A DNA stretch of 64,000 nt from Acinetobacter halotolerans (lineage in GTDB: Bacteria > Pseudomonadota > Gammaproteobacteria > Pseudomonadales > Moraxellaceae). The notes under the pieces are model-generated. The model saw only the letters and a list, made by a program, of their open reading frames with translations. It was not told where the DNA came from and searched no databases. This document shows positions 20,150-29,077 of this stretch, in pieces. The stretch covers positions 124,001 to 188,000 of the forward strand of contig NZ_SGIM01000005.1 of the NCBI RefSeq assembly GCF_004208515.1, in the 5' to 3' direction. A program made the translations under genes and the position numbers. The stretch's first letter is position 1. Each line of letters starts with the position of its first letter.

Positions 20150-20289
20150 ATGATTGGTCTAATTGTTATTTATGCTGACAGTCTAACTGAATACAAACAT
20201 GATGGTAAGTCAGTTGACATGTTTGAAGTCACAACAGAGTCTAAGGCAGTCGTGTTAAAATAATGAGGTTCTGTTATTGAGCCTGTACT

Positions 20290-21444
20290 TTGAGTCATTT
20301 AAACCCAGCAAATATTCCACTTTCACTGTATATCCATATGCCTTGGTGCGTGCGTAAATGTCCTTATTGTGACTTTAATTCGCATGCGGTACCTGATGGA
20401 CAACTGTCCATGGATTTAGAGCAGCAATACTTGGCTGCATTGGTGGCCGATTTTGAGACGCAGGTGGAAATGGCGCAAGGACGTGCAATTCATAGTGTAT
20501 TCATTGGGGGAGGCACGCCATCTCTTATTTCTGCCCAAGGTTATACGTGGCTCTTTGATCAGCTCAAAGCACGTCTTAATTTTGAAGCAGGATGCGAAAT
20601 TACTTTAGAAGCCAATCCTGGCACTGTTGAACATGATCCCTTTGCAGATTATTTAGCTGCTGGTATTAATCGTTTGTCGATTGGTGTGCAGAGTTTTGAT
20701 ACCGAACATTTACAACGCTTAGGACGGATTCATTCCGCCAACAATGCGCTTGATGCGATCAAGCAAGCTCGACATGCGGGTTTTGAACGGGTCAACGTGG
20801 ATTTGATGCACGGTTTGCCACAACAGACGCAAGAACAGGCTTTAATGGATCTTAGGCTTGCGGTTGAGCATGGCGCAACGCATATTAGCTGGTATCAACT
20901 GACCATTGAACCGAACACGGTTTTTTTCAGGACTCAGCCAGTATTACCAAAAGACGATGTTTTGGAGTATATCCAAGAACACGGCGAGGCGTATTTAAAA
21001 GCCAATGGTTATCTCAATTATGAGGTGTCTGCATGGCGTAAAGAATTGCCATCGACGCATAACTTGAATTATTGGCAATTTGGGGACTATTTAGCGATTG
21101 GGGCAGGGGCGCATGGCAAAGTCACTTATCCTGATGGCGTTTATCGATTCCAAAAAACACGTTTGCCGAAAGATTATTTAGCTAAGGTTCCTGCCGACCA
21201 TGTGCAAATGAAACGTATTGAAGCTGAGGAATTGCCGTTTGAGTTTATGATGAATGCCTTGCGTTTAAATGAAGGTGTAAATGCTGAGTTGTATGCGCAA
21301 CGGACTGGACTGGATTTGGAGGATTTACACGAAATCTTAAATCAACTCCGTGACAAGAAGTTATTGGTTGCAGATCCTAATAAAATTGCTTGTACTGAAC
21401 AAGGGCATATTTTCTTAAATTCGGTGTTGGACGTATTTTTGTAA
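20290..21444 (+). CDS. hemW: Haem chaperone HemW, radical SAM
   Basis: HemW resembles oxygen-independent coproporphyrinogen oxidase but acts as a haem chaperone. The radical SAM site is CVRKCPYCDFNSH, preceded by LSLYIHMPW. Other conserved elements are SVFIGGGTPSLIS, ITLEANPGT, GINRLSIGVQSF and VNVDLMHGLPQQT. It is 384 residues, the usual length. The start is TTG at 20290: an in-frame stop lies 4 codons upstream, and there is no ATG before the conserved N-terminus. The 168 bases after the stop contain only a small TGCTAAA hairpin. Confidence 0.93.
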   Translation: MSHLNPANIPLSLYIHMPWCVRKCPYCDFNSHAVPDGQLSMDLEQQYLAALVADFETQVEMAQGRAIHSVFIGGGTPSLISAQGYTWLFDQLKARLNFEAGCEITLEANPGTVEHDPFADYLAAGINRLSIGVQSFDTEHLQRLGRIHSANNALDAIKQARHAGFERVNVDLMHGLPQQTQEQALMDLRLAVEHGATHISWYQLTIEPNTVFFRTQPVLPKDDVLEYIQEHGEAYLKANGYLNYEVSAWRKELPSTHNLNYWQFGDYLAIGAGAHGKVTYPDGVYRFQKTRLPKDYLAKVPADHVQMKRIEAEELPFEFMMNALRLNEGVNAELYAQRTGLDLEDLHEILNQLRDKKLLVADPNKIACTEQGHIFLNSVLDVFL

Positions 21445-21613
21445 TTTTCTATGAGTTTCTATCGGGATTGTACAAACTTCATTAGGACTTTCTCTTTCGC
21501 CCTTCTTCAATAATCTTTTGCTAAACCATTTTAGCATACAGTGATATCAAGACATTAGCTCAAAAATTGGTATAGTTGATGTCAAAGTAAATTTACGTTT
21601 TTACAGAAAAGAG

Positions 21614-22150
21614 ATGAATGGTGTGAGTGAATTAAAAGTAGAAGAATTTAGTAACGGTGGTTCTATGAGTATTGGTGGCTACAGTAAAGAAAAGATAAAA
21701 GATTTATTGTCATCTGCTAAAACTTCATTAAATAATAATGATCAAGAACTCTTAATACTTGGTGGCAATGAGCAAAGTCTTGTTTTTAGATTAGGAGTAT
21801 ATTTGCATCAGCAGTTAGAAAAAGATGGTGCTGTAGCATTGGATTCAGAATATACAAAACACGCAAAAAATCCTAAATTATTGAATGAAAGAATAATACG
21901 CCCTGATTTGGTCATCCATCAACGTGGGCATGATATACATAATTTAGTAGTGATTGAGTGTAAGAGACGCGCAGGCTATCAAAGCAAAAAAGCAAAAAGT
22001 GATATTGATAAGTTAAAGAAGCTGACAACCCAAGGGTTCGGTTATGGCTATCGAGTAGGTGTTTTTCTAAATTTTAAAAATGAAAGTGTCGAGGCTACTT
22101 TTATTCAGAATGGTGAAATTGTGACTGGATGGGAAAAGGTGGTGTTATGA
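21614..22150 (+). CDS. PD-(D/E)XK nuclease-like protein, unknown role
   Basis: I do not recognise a named family. Of 178 residues, the middle carries the spacing of a PD-(D/E)XK nuclease core: RPDLVIH (motif II Asp), a beta strand, then VVIECKRR (the E-x-K motif), preceded by an N-terminal helix with a conserved-looking Glu. The C-terminal strand pattern (YGYRVGVFLNF) also fits. The first ATG at 21614 has its ribosome site too close; the ATG at 21665 (MSIGGYSKEK) is an alternative. It is AT-rich and Lys/Asn-rich compared with neighbours. Its stop overlaps the ATG of a second gene that is cut short by an IS remnant. A defence or mobile-element origin is inferred. Confidence 0.6.
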   Translation: MNGVSELKVEEFSNGGSMSIGGYSKEKIKDLLSSAKTSLNNNDQELLILGGNEQSLVFRLGVYLHQQLEKDGAVALDSEYTKHAKNPKLLNERIIRPDLVIHQRGHDIHNLVVIECKRRAGYQSKKAKSDIDKLKKLTTQGFGYGYRVGVFLNFKNESVEATFIQNGEIVTGWEKVVL

Positions 22151-22209
22151 ACGAATGGTTAAATTACAAGCTTCAGAATGAACTGCACCCCGAAAATTGG
22201 ACACTATAG
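22147..22209 (+). pseudogene. Truncated partner gene of the nuclease-like ORF
   Basis: An ATG overlapping the previous stop (ATGA) opens a frame encoding MNEWLNYKLQNE. It runs after about ten codons into the end sequence of an IS-like element and stops at 22207-22209. The coupling geometry suggests that a second operon gene began here and lost its body when the IS inserted and later decayed. The identity of the lost gene cannot be read. Confidence 0.4.
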
Positions 22210-22290
22210 TCTAATTTGAAGGATGCTTTTTAATGGCAAAATATCTCATGAATTTAAATTTAAGGTCATTCAATATATTTTGTCATCGTT
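22179..22290 (+). mobile_element. Remnant of an IS3-family element
   Basis: The stretch starts with TGAACTGCACCCC and GAAAATTGGACAC, the kind of terminal repeat found on IS3-family elements. It continues through a GAAGGATG ribosome site to an ATG at about 22233 whose codons read MAKY, then, after a one-base deletion, SHEFKFKVIQYIL. This is the usual start of an IS3-type OrfA transposase. The homology fades by about 22290. Only the left end survives. Confidence 0.65.
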
Positions 22291-22320
22291 TAGACATATA
22301 CAATTTATATGATACCCAAT

Positions 22321-22353
22321 AAAAAAACCTCATCAAAAATGATGAGGTTTTTT
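22321..22353 (-). terminator. Terminator of the tRNA-Lys transcript
   Basis: The stem CCTCATCA/TGATGAGG has a 4-base loop and is flanked by seven A on one side and six T on the other, so it can act on both strands. On the minus strand it lies 7 bases beyond the 3' end of the last tRNA-Lys. Confidence 0.85.
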
Positions 22354-22359
22354 AGAATT

Positions 22360-22435
22360 TGGTGGGTCGTCCGCGATTCGAACGCGGGACCAACGGATTA
22401 AAAGTCCGCTGCTCTACCAGCTGAGCTAACGACCC
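22360..22435 (-). tRNA. tRNA-Lys (TTT), downstream copy
   Basis: On the minus strand this is a complete 76-base tRNA with encoded CCA. The acceptor stem GGGTCGT/ACGACCC closes it, the D-arm has AGCTCAGCTGGTAGAGC, and the anticodon loop CTTTTAA gives TTT for lysine. The T-arm contains the canonical GTTCGAATC. It is identical in its body to the copy 199 bases away. Confidence 0.97.
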
Positions 22436-22558
22436 TGAGCGAGGATAAGTAAAACAGCGTTTTACCTGAGTGCAAGAGAAAATCTATGATTTTCTATGGC
22501 ATTGAACCTCTTACAGGCATTTGTAAAATACATTTTACAAACTATCAAAACAAATAAG

Positions 22559-22634
22559 TGGTGGGTCGTCCGCGATTCGAACGCGGGACCAACGGATTAA
22601 AAGTCCGCTGCTCTACCAGCTGAGCTAACGACCC
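22559..22634 (-). tRNA. tRNA-Lys (TTT), upstream copy
   Basis: This is a second complete tRNA-Lys on the minus strand with the same 76 bases, anticodon TTT and encoded CCA. It is the promoter-proximal copy. The spacer to the other copy is 123 bases and contains a 22-base inverted repeat at 22520-22541 that may guide processing. Confidence 0.97.
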
Positions 22635-22765
22635 TGAGCGAGGATAAGTAAAACATCGTTTTACCCGAGTGCAAGAAAAAATCTATGATTTTCTTTAGCA
22701 TTCTTACTCGAACTGACTCAGAGAGAAGTAAAACTTCTAAACACTGTATCGTTTTGATGCTGCGT

Positions 22766-22793
22766 ATTCTAGCAACTTATTCAGCTAACACAA
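22766..22793 (-). promoter_or_regulatory. Possible promoter of the tRNA-Lys transcript
   Basis: On the minus strand TTGTGT is separated by 16 bases from TAGAAT, reading toward the tRNA genes with a leader of about 130 bases. An alternative nearer each tRNA is TTGCAC-N17-TTACTT, found in both repeat units. Neither is proven. Confidence 0.35.
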
Positions 22794-22855
22794 GAGGAAA
22801 TTTAAAAACAGTCGCATGATTGTTTATAAAAAGCACGATTTCCTCTTGTTTAGCT
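22783..22855. repeat. 18-bp inverted repeat with 36-base loop
   Basis: AGCTAACACAAGAGGAAAT (22783-22801) is mirrored by ATTTCCTCTTGTTTAGCT (22838-22855) with a single unpaired base. It lies 10 bases beyond the stop of the acyl-CoA synthetase gene and overlaps the -35 of the possible tRNA promoter. No T-run follows on the minus strand. It may be an RNA 3'-end stabiliser, an operator, or a small decayed mobile repeat. Confidence 0.55.
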
Positions 22856-22865
22856 AAAAAACACA

Positions 22866-24707
22866 CTAGAAACGGTATTGATAACTCTGAATATTATCAA
22901 AGATTTCAGCATTTACATCACTATACTGCGTTGCGCCTGGTAATAAAACCAATAAACGCTCATCGGTTTTACTTGGATTAAAGCCATCATCTTTCAGCTT
23001 ATTCTTTTGGTATTTAAAGGTACCTGTTGTTTCAACTTTAGCCTGTACACGCAGAAATACTGGAATTGCATACGCAGGTAAGCATTTTTTGAATACATCG
23101 ACCATATCGGTGAGGTCGGATTCATTTAGCTTTTCGCCATCTACAAGTGTGATGGCTGCCATACCTGCACGACCATTGGTATTTGGGATTTCTACCCCAT
23201 ACACCACTGCCTCGACAATTTTGTCATATTCGCAAACCATGTTTTCAACTTCAGTTGTAGACACATTTTCACCTTTCCAACGGAAGGTATCTCCTAAACG
23301 GTCTACAAACTGCGCATGACGGAAACCAATATCACGAACTAAATCGCCAGTATTGAAGTATGAATCGCCTTTGGTAAATACATCTTTCAAGATCACAGAT
23401 TTGTTCTTTTCGGGATCCGTATAGCCATCAAATGGAGAGCGGCTGGTAATTTTGCCAATAAGCAAACCAACGTCACCCGTCTTGACTTTCTTGCAGTAGC
23501 CCTTTTGGTCACGGACAAGTTCATTCTTTTCTTTGTCATACTCTACGACGGCATACGGCATAGGAGAAAAGCCGACGGTATTGTCAAAGTTAAAGATGTT
23601 GCTAAAGCCAACGTTACCTTCGCTTGATGCGTATAACTCAAGGACTTCTTCTACACCAAAGCGCTCTTTGAACTTGCCCCAAATATTTGGACGCATGCCA
23701 TTACCAATCATTTTGGTGACACGGTGGTTACGGTCAAGCTCTGTGGCAGGTGCATCCATAAGATAGCGACATAATTCACCGACATAACCAATCGCAGAAG
23801 CATTGAATTTTTGAACATCTTTCCAAAATGCGCTGGTTGAGTATTTACGGCGTACCGCCAATGTTGCACCACCTGCAATCACACCACACCAGCACACCAC
23901 CACACCAGTGGCATGGTAAAGTGGCAATGTTACGTACATCACGTCATCTTTACCTAGATTGAGGATATGACCATAGGTACCATAAGCTAGCGACCAGCGG
24001 CTATGGGTAAAAATTACTGCCTTAGGTAAGCCTGTTGTGCCTGAGGTGTAGATATAAAACAGACCATCTTTACCAGTGACGGTACGCGTGGTTGATGGAT
24101 TGAATTTTGGAAATTGATCAATTTCTTGAGCGAGGTTGATATAGCCTTTAGGTGCTGTGCCTGCATCCTTGCGTGTTTCTTGATCCGCAAACCAATGAAA
24201 GCGATCTTGAGCAACCTTGAGATCTTGACGAGCTTCATCAATCGCAGCACGAACTTCTTCACCCGCAATCACGGCGATTGGGTTGACTAAGTTGATGCTG
24301 TGCGCCAACACTTTACCAATTTGAGAGGTATTGACCAGTGCAATGGTCACCCCAATCTTTGCTAAAGCAACGATCGTGGCAATCAATTCAGGACGGTTTT
24401 CCACCATCACCGCGATGACATCACCCTTTTTTGCACCAAGCGATAAATAGTAATGTGCAATCTGGTTTGCCCATTCATTGAGTGCTTGGTAGCTATAGCT
24501 TTGATCTTCAAATAATAACGCGATACCTTGCGGGTTACGTTTTACTGCTTTTTCAAAAGCGACCCCTAAGCCAGCTGGAGAAGTTGGCGTTCGCAAATAT
24601 GCTTGTTTAAGACCATTCAGAATATGAGGTACTTTGGTGAGAAAGTTTGGAAGTCGAGTTGCGACATCACCAAGAGTAATAATATCGGTCTGCGTAGTTT
24701 GGCTCAT
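22866..24707 (-). CDS. Long-chain acyl-CoA synthetase (FATP/FadD6-like)
   Basis: This 613-residue enzyme of the AMP-forming ligase superfamily activates fatty acids to acyl-CoA. The P-loop YIYTSGTTGLPKAVIFTHSRW is near residue 215, followed by LPLYHATGVVV, the adenine motif ELYASSEGNVGF, and the GDLVRDIGFRHAQFVDRLGDTFRWKGENVSTTEVE hinge region. The ending closely resembles vertebrate FATP and bacterial FadD6 proteins. It stands alone. The start ATG has only a weak ribosome site. It is separated from rne by 189 bases containing the rne terminator. Confidence 0.92.
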   Translation of the reverse strand: MSQTTQTDIITLGDVATRLPNFLTKVPHILNGLKQAYLRTPTSPAGLGVAFEKAVKRNPQGIALLFEDQSYSYQALNEWANQIAHYYLSLGAKKGDVIAVMVENRPELIATIVALAKIGVTIALVNTSQIGKVLAHSINLVNPIAVIAGEEVRAAIDEARQDLKVAQDRFHWFADQETRKDAGTAPKGYINLAQEIDQFPKFNPSTTRTVTGKDGLFYIYTSGTTGLPKAVIFTHSRWSLAYGTYGHILNLGKDDVMYVTLPLYHATGVVVCWCGVIAGGATLAVRRKYSTSAFWKDVQKFNASAIGYVGELCRYLMDAPATELDRNHRVTKMIGNGMRPNIWGKFKERFGVEEVLELYASSEGNVGFSNIFNFDNTVGFSPMPYAVVEYDKEKNELVRDQKGYCKKVKTGDVGLLIGKITSRSPFDGYTDPEKNKSVILKDVFTKGDSYFNTGDLVRDIGFRHAQFVDRLGDTFRWKGENVSTTEVENMVCEYDKIVEAVVYGVEIPNTNGRAGMAAITLVDGEKLNESDLTDMVDVFKKCLPAYAIPVFLRVQAKVETTGTFKYQKNKLKDDGFNPSKTDERLLVLLPGATQYSDVNAEIFDNIQSYQYRF

Positions 24708-24837
24708 ATCAATCCTATTTATTTTTCGATCAATCCAAAGGTGGCTATCTGTGAGAACACAACCATTAACATCATTGTTAGTGATGTAGTTTTTAATCGC
24801 AAGTTCCTAGAGCAATCAACCTAATTTGACAAAATAA

Positions 24838-24869
24838 CAAAAAAGCCTAGTCACCGAAATGACTAGGCT
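24838..24869 (-). terminator. Intrinsic terminator of rne
   Basis: On the minus strand, AGCCTAGTCA and TGACTAGGCT form a perfect 10-bp stem with a 6-base loop, followed by a T-run. It is 28 bases after the rne stop codon. Confidence 0.9.
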
Positions 24870-24896
24870 CTTGATTATTGAGTGCGATTTAGCAAA

Positions 24897-27800
24897 TTAT
24901 TCACTGCTAGGAACGCTCTTTTTCGGTGGACGTCCACGTGGGCGACGAGGGCGGTTAGATTTTTCTTTCTCGATTCTAGCCGCAGCCTCTTCTTCCGATT
25001 CTGGTGTTTCAGGATCTGAAGTTGGCTCACTTTTTTCGGCTGCTTGTGCTGGCTCTACAGTTTTCTCTACAGCAACTGCTTTTGATTTTGTAGCAGGTTG
25101 TTGTTTTTCAACTGTTTTAGCAGGAGTTTCTTCAGCTTGAGAAACTTCAGTTGTTGCCAGTTCTAGAGGTTGTTGCTCAGGTGTTGCTGCAACAGTTTCC
25201 TCAGCGATAGCAACAGCGGCTTCTGTTTCTTTCACTTCTTCTTGAACTTCCGTACTTTCCGCTGGAGCAGCAGCTTCTACTGGAGCTTGGGTCGCAGCAG
25301 AGCTTAAATGTGCTTCTTTGGCTTGTTCAGCAGCAAGTTTAGCTAAACGACGACGCTCACGAGGGTCATTTGCAACACGCACAGAAGATGCTTCAGGTCG
25401 CGTGAGTGCTAGCACTGGCGCAGGTTCAGCTTCTTCGGTTGGTTTTTGGCTAGGGAGTTCAACATCACGAGTGACTGGGCGTTTCTCCTCAGTTTCGGTT
25501 GTTTCAACCACTAGACTGCTTGCATATTGTTCAGCGAACTTGAGTAAAGCGCGATTGAACGTCGTAATTAAGCCAAATTGCTCAATTAAAATAGTGCAAT
25601 CCTCACCATAAACATGGCGAATCAAGCTGCCAAGTGTGTATTGTCCCAAGCTTGGAATTTGCGATGGGGCAATTTTCGGCACAGCTTTGTGGTTCGCTTG
25701 AGCTTTACGGTGTTGACGATGGCGCGAGCGTGGGTCATTACTCGCACGTTTTACCGGTGCTGGTGCGACTTCAGCAGCTGGTGTTTCTACAGCTTCTGGT
25801 TGTACTGGCGCAGGTGCTGTTTTCGTCGTTTCAACCGTTGCTGCCACAGTTTGAGTTGGTTCTGCTTTTGGTGCAGGAGCAACTTTCTGTTGTGGATTAA
25901 GTGCAACAATTTCACTTTGACCTTGATCAATGTTCACAATCAATGCTGTGTTCATTGGTTCAGTGCGTGGCGTGTCAATCACATCAACTTTAACTTGTTG
26001 TGGATTTTCTACAGGAGCAGCAGGCGCTTCATTTAAAACGCTTTGGTCGCGATGGCGGTTTGGTCGATTTGGTCGTTGTTGATTACGATCACGACGTGGT
26101 AACGGTGCAGTATCATTGCCATGAGCAGCATCATTCTGCTGTTGTTGATTTTGAGACTCTTGTGGTTGCTGGCGTTTTTGCTGACGCTTCATCTCACGTT
26201 GTTCATGGCGCTGTTCTTGACGAGATAACTGCACGACCTCTTCATGCACAGGAGCAGAAGTCTGTGGTTCATGTGCATGCGCATGCACGTGTTGTTCACG
26301 CTGCTCTTTATGTTTACGCTTTTTCTGGTTTTGTGACTGATTTGGACGATGTGGTTTTTCGTCTTTCTCAAAAGTTTCACGTGTTTCTTGTTTCACAGGT
26401 GTCTGTGACATATAAACATTGTTGCTTGCAGGCGCTGCTATAGCCTCTGGTGCAACAGGAGGAGGGGTCGCGACTTGACCAAATTGGCCACGACTGACCG
26501 CACCATTATTCACCATTTGTTCGATCGTCGCTGCTGCATTTTGTGCAGAACGAGATTGATCAGTAGTTTGTGCTTGTTTTTGAACAAATAAGTTCTCTAA
26601 CCATGCACATGGGCTTGTTGATGCTTGTGGTTTCGCTTGCGTTTGAGTTGGTTGTTGAGCGGCTTGAGTTTGAGCTGCTTTTCTCTGTGGTGCAGTTGTC
26701 TGATTTTTGACAGGTGCTGCATGTGGCTGTTCAGCATCTTCTATATGCCATTCAGAGGACTCATAGCCTAGTTCTTTTTCGCTTGAGCGAGTTGCTTCCG
26801 TACGTTCGTAGCTTGAAGGTGCAAAACCTTCTGGATTGAACTGGATTTGATAGTGTGGTGTTTCTAAGTGTGGGTGAGGAAGGATCGTAACCCGCACATT
26901 TGAGGTTTGTTCGAGATAAACAAGGCTGTGACGCTTTTCATTCAATAGGAATGCTGCGATTTCAACAGGCACTTCAACTTGAACTTCACCTTGACGTTCA
27001 CGTAATGCAATTTCTTCAACTTTACGCATGATCGAAAGTGAAAGAGAACGTAAGTCACGAACCATACCTGTGCCATGACAGCGTGGGCAGACATAACCTG
27101 TTGCTTCTTCTAAAGACGGACGTAAGCGTTGACGGCTCATTTCCATCAAACCGAAACGTGATAACTGACCAAATTGAATGCGTGCGCGGTCACTTTGCGT
27201 TGCTTCACGGAGTTTCGCTTCAACCATACGTTGGTTGCGGTCTTTGGTCATGTCGATAAAATCGATCACCACCAATCCACCGATATCGCGTAAACGTAAT
27301 TGACGTGCGATTTCTTCTGCAGCTTCTAAGTTGGTATTGAGTGCTGTTTCTTCAACATCATGTCCGCGAGTAGATTTTGCAGAGTTGATATCAATCGAAA
27401 CAAGCGCTTCTGTTTGGTCAATCACAATTGAACCGCCAGAAGGAAGTTTTACTTCACGTTCGTAAGCAGTTTGGATTTGGCTTTCGATACCAAAGTGAGC
27501 GAATAAAGGCTCATTCAAGGTATAGGTTTTCAATTTGTCGAGTTGACGTGGCATGACAGCTTTTACGAAGTTATACGCTTCGTTATACGCTTGTTCGCTA
27601 TCAATTAAGATTTCTGAAACATCATCACGCAAGTAGTCACGGATTGCACGTGTGACCACACCCGCTTCTTGATGCACCAACATTGGCGATGGGCCAGTGC
27701 TTGAGGTACTTTGAATTTGAGCCCAAAGGTCAAGCAAATGTTGTAAGTCGAGTTGTAGTTCTTCTTGAGTGCGTCCGATACCCGCAGTACGTACAATCAC

Positions 27801-28289
27801 GCTCATGCCGCGAGGAAGGTTTAATGACGCTAAAATTTCTTTCAGTTCTTCACGGACTGAACCCGAAATTTGACGGCTAATACCACCACCTTTCGGGTTG
27901 TTCGGCATTAATACTAAATAACGACCAGCAAGTGAGATGAATGTTGAAAGTGCAGCCCCTTTGTTGCCACGTTCTTCTTTTTCAACTTGAACCAGTAACT
28001 CAGTCCCTTCAGTGATGAGTTCACGGATATTTGAAGTTTGGCGAGGGTCAGCTTTGAAATACGAGTTTGCAATTTCTCGCATTGATAAAAAGCCTTGACG
28101 CTGTGCGCCGTACTCTACGAAAACCGCTTCTAAAGACGGTTCAACACGAGTGACATGACCTTTATAGATATTTGATTTTTTCTGTTCACGAGTACGATTT
28201 TCTAAATCGAAATCGTAAAGACGATTATCAGTGATAAGTGCAACGCGAACTTCTTCGGCGTGGGTTGCATTAATCAACATACGTTTCAT
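24897..28289 (-). CDS. rne: Ribonuclease E
   Basis: RNase E is the essential endonuclease for mRNA decay and rRNA/tRNA processing and the scaffold of the degradosome. At 1130 residues it is full length. The catalytic half has the S1 domain ([21 protein letters not shown]), catalytic aspartates in [11 protein letters not shown] and [18 protein letters not shown], and the zinc-link CPRCHGTG. From about residue 510 the sequence becomes low-complexity (Gln, Ala, Pro, His, Arg), with arginine-rich RNA-binding patches, and it ends [10 protein letters not shown]. The start at 28289 ([13 protein letters not shown]) matches the family; the frame is open 10 codons further back. The 790-base upstream gap may hold an autoregulatory leader. 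Confidence 0.97.
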   Translation of the reverse strand: MKRMLINATHAEEVRVALITDNRLYDFDLENRTREQKKSNIYKGHVTRVEPSLEAVFVEYGAQRQGFLSMREIANSYFKADPRQTSNIRELITEGTELLVQVEKEERGNKGAALSTFISLAGRYLVLMPNNPKGGGISRQISGSVREELKEILASLNLPRGMSVIVRTAGIGRTQEELQLDLQHLLDLWAQIQSTSSTGPSPMLVHQEAGVVTRAIRDYLRDDVSEILIDSEQAYNEAYNFVKAVMPRQLDKLKTYTLNEPLFAHFGIESQIQTAYEREVKLPSGGSIVIDQTEALVSIDINSAKSTRGHDVEETALNTNLEAAEEIARQLRLRDIGGLVVIDFIDMTKDRNQRMVEAKLREATQSDRARIQFGQLSRFGLMEMSRQRLRPSLEEATGYVCPRCHGTGMVRDLRSLSLSIMRKVEEIALRERQGEVQVEVPVEIAAFLLNEKRHSLVYLEQTSNVRVTILPHPHLETPHYQIQFNPEGFAPSSYERTEATRSSEKELGYESSEWHIEDAEQPHAAPVKNQTTAPQRKAAQTQAAQQPTQTQAKPQASTSPCAWLENLFVQKQAQTTDQSRSAQNAAATIEQMVNNGAVSRGQFGQVATPPPVAPEAIAAPASNNVYMSQTPVKQETRETFEKDEKPHRPNQSQNQKKRKHKEQREQHVHAHAHEPQTSAPVHEEVVQLSRQEQRHEQREMKRQQKRQQPQESQNQQQQNDAAHGNDTAPLPRRDRNQQRPNRPNRHRDQSVLNEAPAAPVENPQQVKVDVIDTPRTEPMNTALIVNIDQGQSEIVALNPQQKVAPAPKAEPTQTVAATVETTKTAPAPVQPEAVETPAAEVAPAPVKRASNDPRSRHRQHRKAQANHKAVPKIAPSQIPSLGQYTLGSLIRHVYGEDCTILIEQFGLITTFNRALLKFAEQYASSLVVETTETEEKRPVTRDVELPSQKPTEEAEPAPVLALTRPEASSVRVANDPRERRRLAKLAAEQAKEAHLSSAATQAPVEAAAPAESTEVQEEVKETEAAVAIAEETVAATPEQQPLELATTEVSQAEETPAKTVEKQQPATKSKAVAVEKTVEPAQAAEKSEPTSDPETPESEEEAAARIEKEKSNRPRRPRGRPPKKSVPSSE

Positions 28290-29077
28290 GGGTGTGACAC
28301 CTAATAGTGATGCACACAAACAACGAGCTCAATACTGTTGAACAAACATCAAGTTGGCGCGATCAAGACTCAGAAGCAACTTTAGATATGATGCTCTGAA
28401 ACCACTGACTGTAATATCCAGTTTTGGGCTTTGATACGATTCTTTCGATGTAAGCAATCTTGCTTCAATCTTGGGGCTGATGGTATCTCATCCATGTCAT
28501 GCATCTGTGAAATACCATTAGACCCGATGTAATCAAAGTGTCCTGTACGCTTCACTGGCGGGTGAGCGGTGCATTGGATGGTGACTTTCATTGTCTTAAG
28601 CATTGAAGTCGATCCATCTGGAAGTCTCGATACGGAATGATCATCGTATCTGTGCTTGGCAGTTCCAATGCATCAACGCTTTAGCCTGAATGCGACATCA
28701 GGGAGCAAATTGTCTGATGTGGATCAGTTTACGTTTAATAACCAACAAATTTGTTGGCGACATATTTTTTATGAACAAACTGTATGTGCAGATGCACAAT
28801 TAAACGCAACAGTTTGTCATTTTGCCGATATAATAAGCCTTCGGCGTCGGCATAATTCTTTAGGACCTATTCGAGCTATTGGTGAGTTTCTCATCTATTT
28901 GAAATTTTAACTAAATAAAATTTTTGATTTGATGCTCACTTACGAGGGTATCCGTGTGATGAATATACCAAACCTTGCGGCATCTGCCTATGGGCTAAGT
29001 TTAGGTTTCTTGTGAAATAACTTAGCTAAATGATCATTTTTTAATCATATTTAGTAAATCTTGGATTAATCGAGCGT
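28290..29077. other. 788-base intergenic region between rne and rluC
   Basis: This divergent spacer is much longer than others in the window. It contains no reading frame I would support; two short frames of 73 and 84 codons lack ribosome sites and familiar features. A TATAAT occurs at 28829-28834 without a good -35. Such spacing is typical of rne, whose long 5' leader in other bacteria is a target of RNase E itself. A leader RNA on the minus strand is likely but its start cannot be fixed. Confidence 0.5.

Larger units (their letters stand above)
22360..22702. repeat. Tandem duplication of tRNA-Lys and its upstream flank
   Basis: The tRNA and about 65 bases beyond its 5' end recur with only a few differences (22360-22505 and 22559-22702). 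Both flanks contain a GTAAAAC/GTTTTAC hairpin (22449-22465 and 22648-22664). The spacer further holds an inverted repeat of ten base pairs with an AC centre at 22520-22541. The layout indicates a unit duplication. Confidence 0.85.

Noticed and set aside
22360..22634. tRNA-Lys repeats read as att sites of an integrated element
   Set aside because: Both copies are complete tRNAs with the same upstream flank, and no integrase gene or partial tRNA end lies nearby; a unit duplication explains them.
25318..26443. Long plus-strand frames opposite the 3' half of rne
   Set aside because: They are antisense shadows of the low-complexity Gln/Ala/Pro region and have no ribosome sites or recognisable domains.
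25000..28000. Repetitive Gln/Ala/Pro coding in rne as a tandem repeat or CRISPR-like array
   Set aside because: The repeats are degenerate low-complexity codons of the RNase E scaffold region with no spaced direct repeats; no CRISPR array was seen anywhere in the window.
28382..28910. Two short frames (73 and 84 codons) in the rne-rluC spacer
   Set aside because: Neither has a ribosome site, family resemblance or convincing composition.
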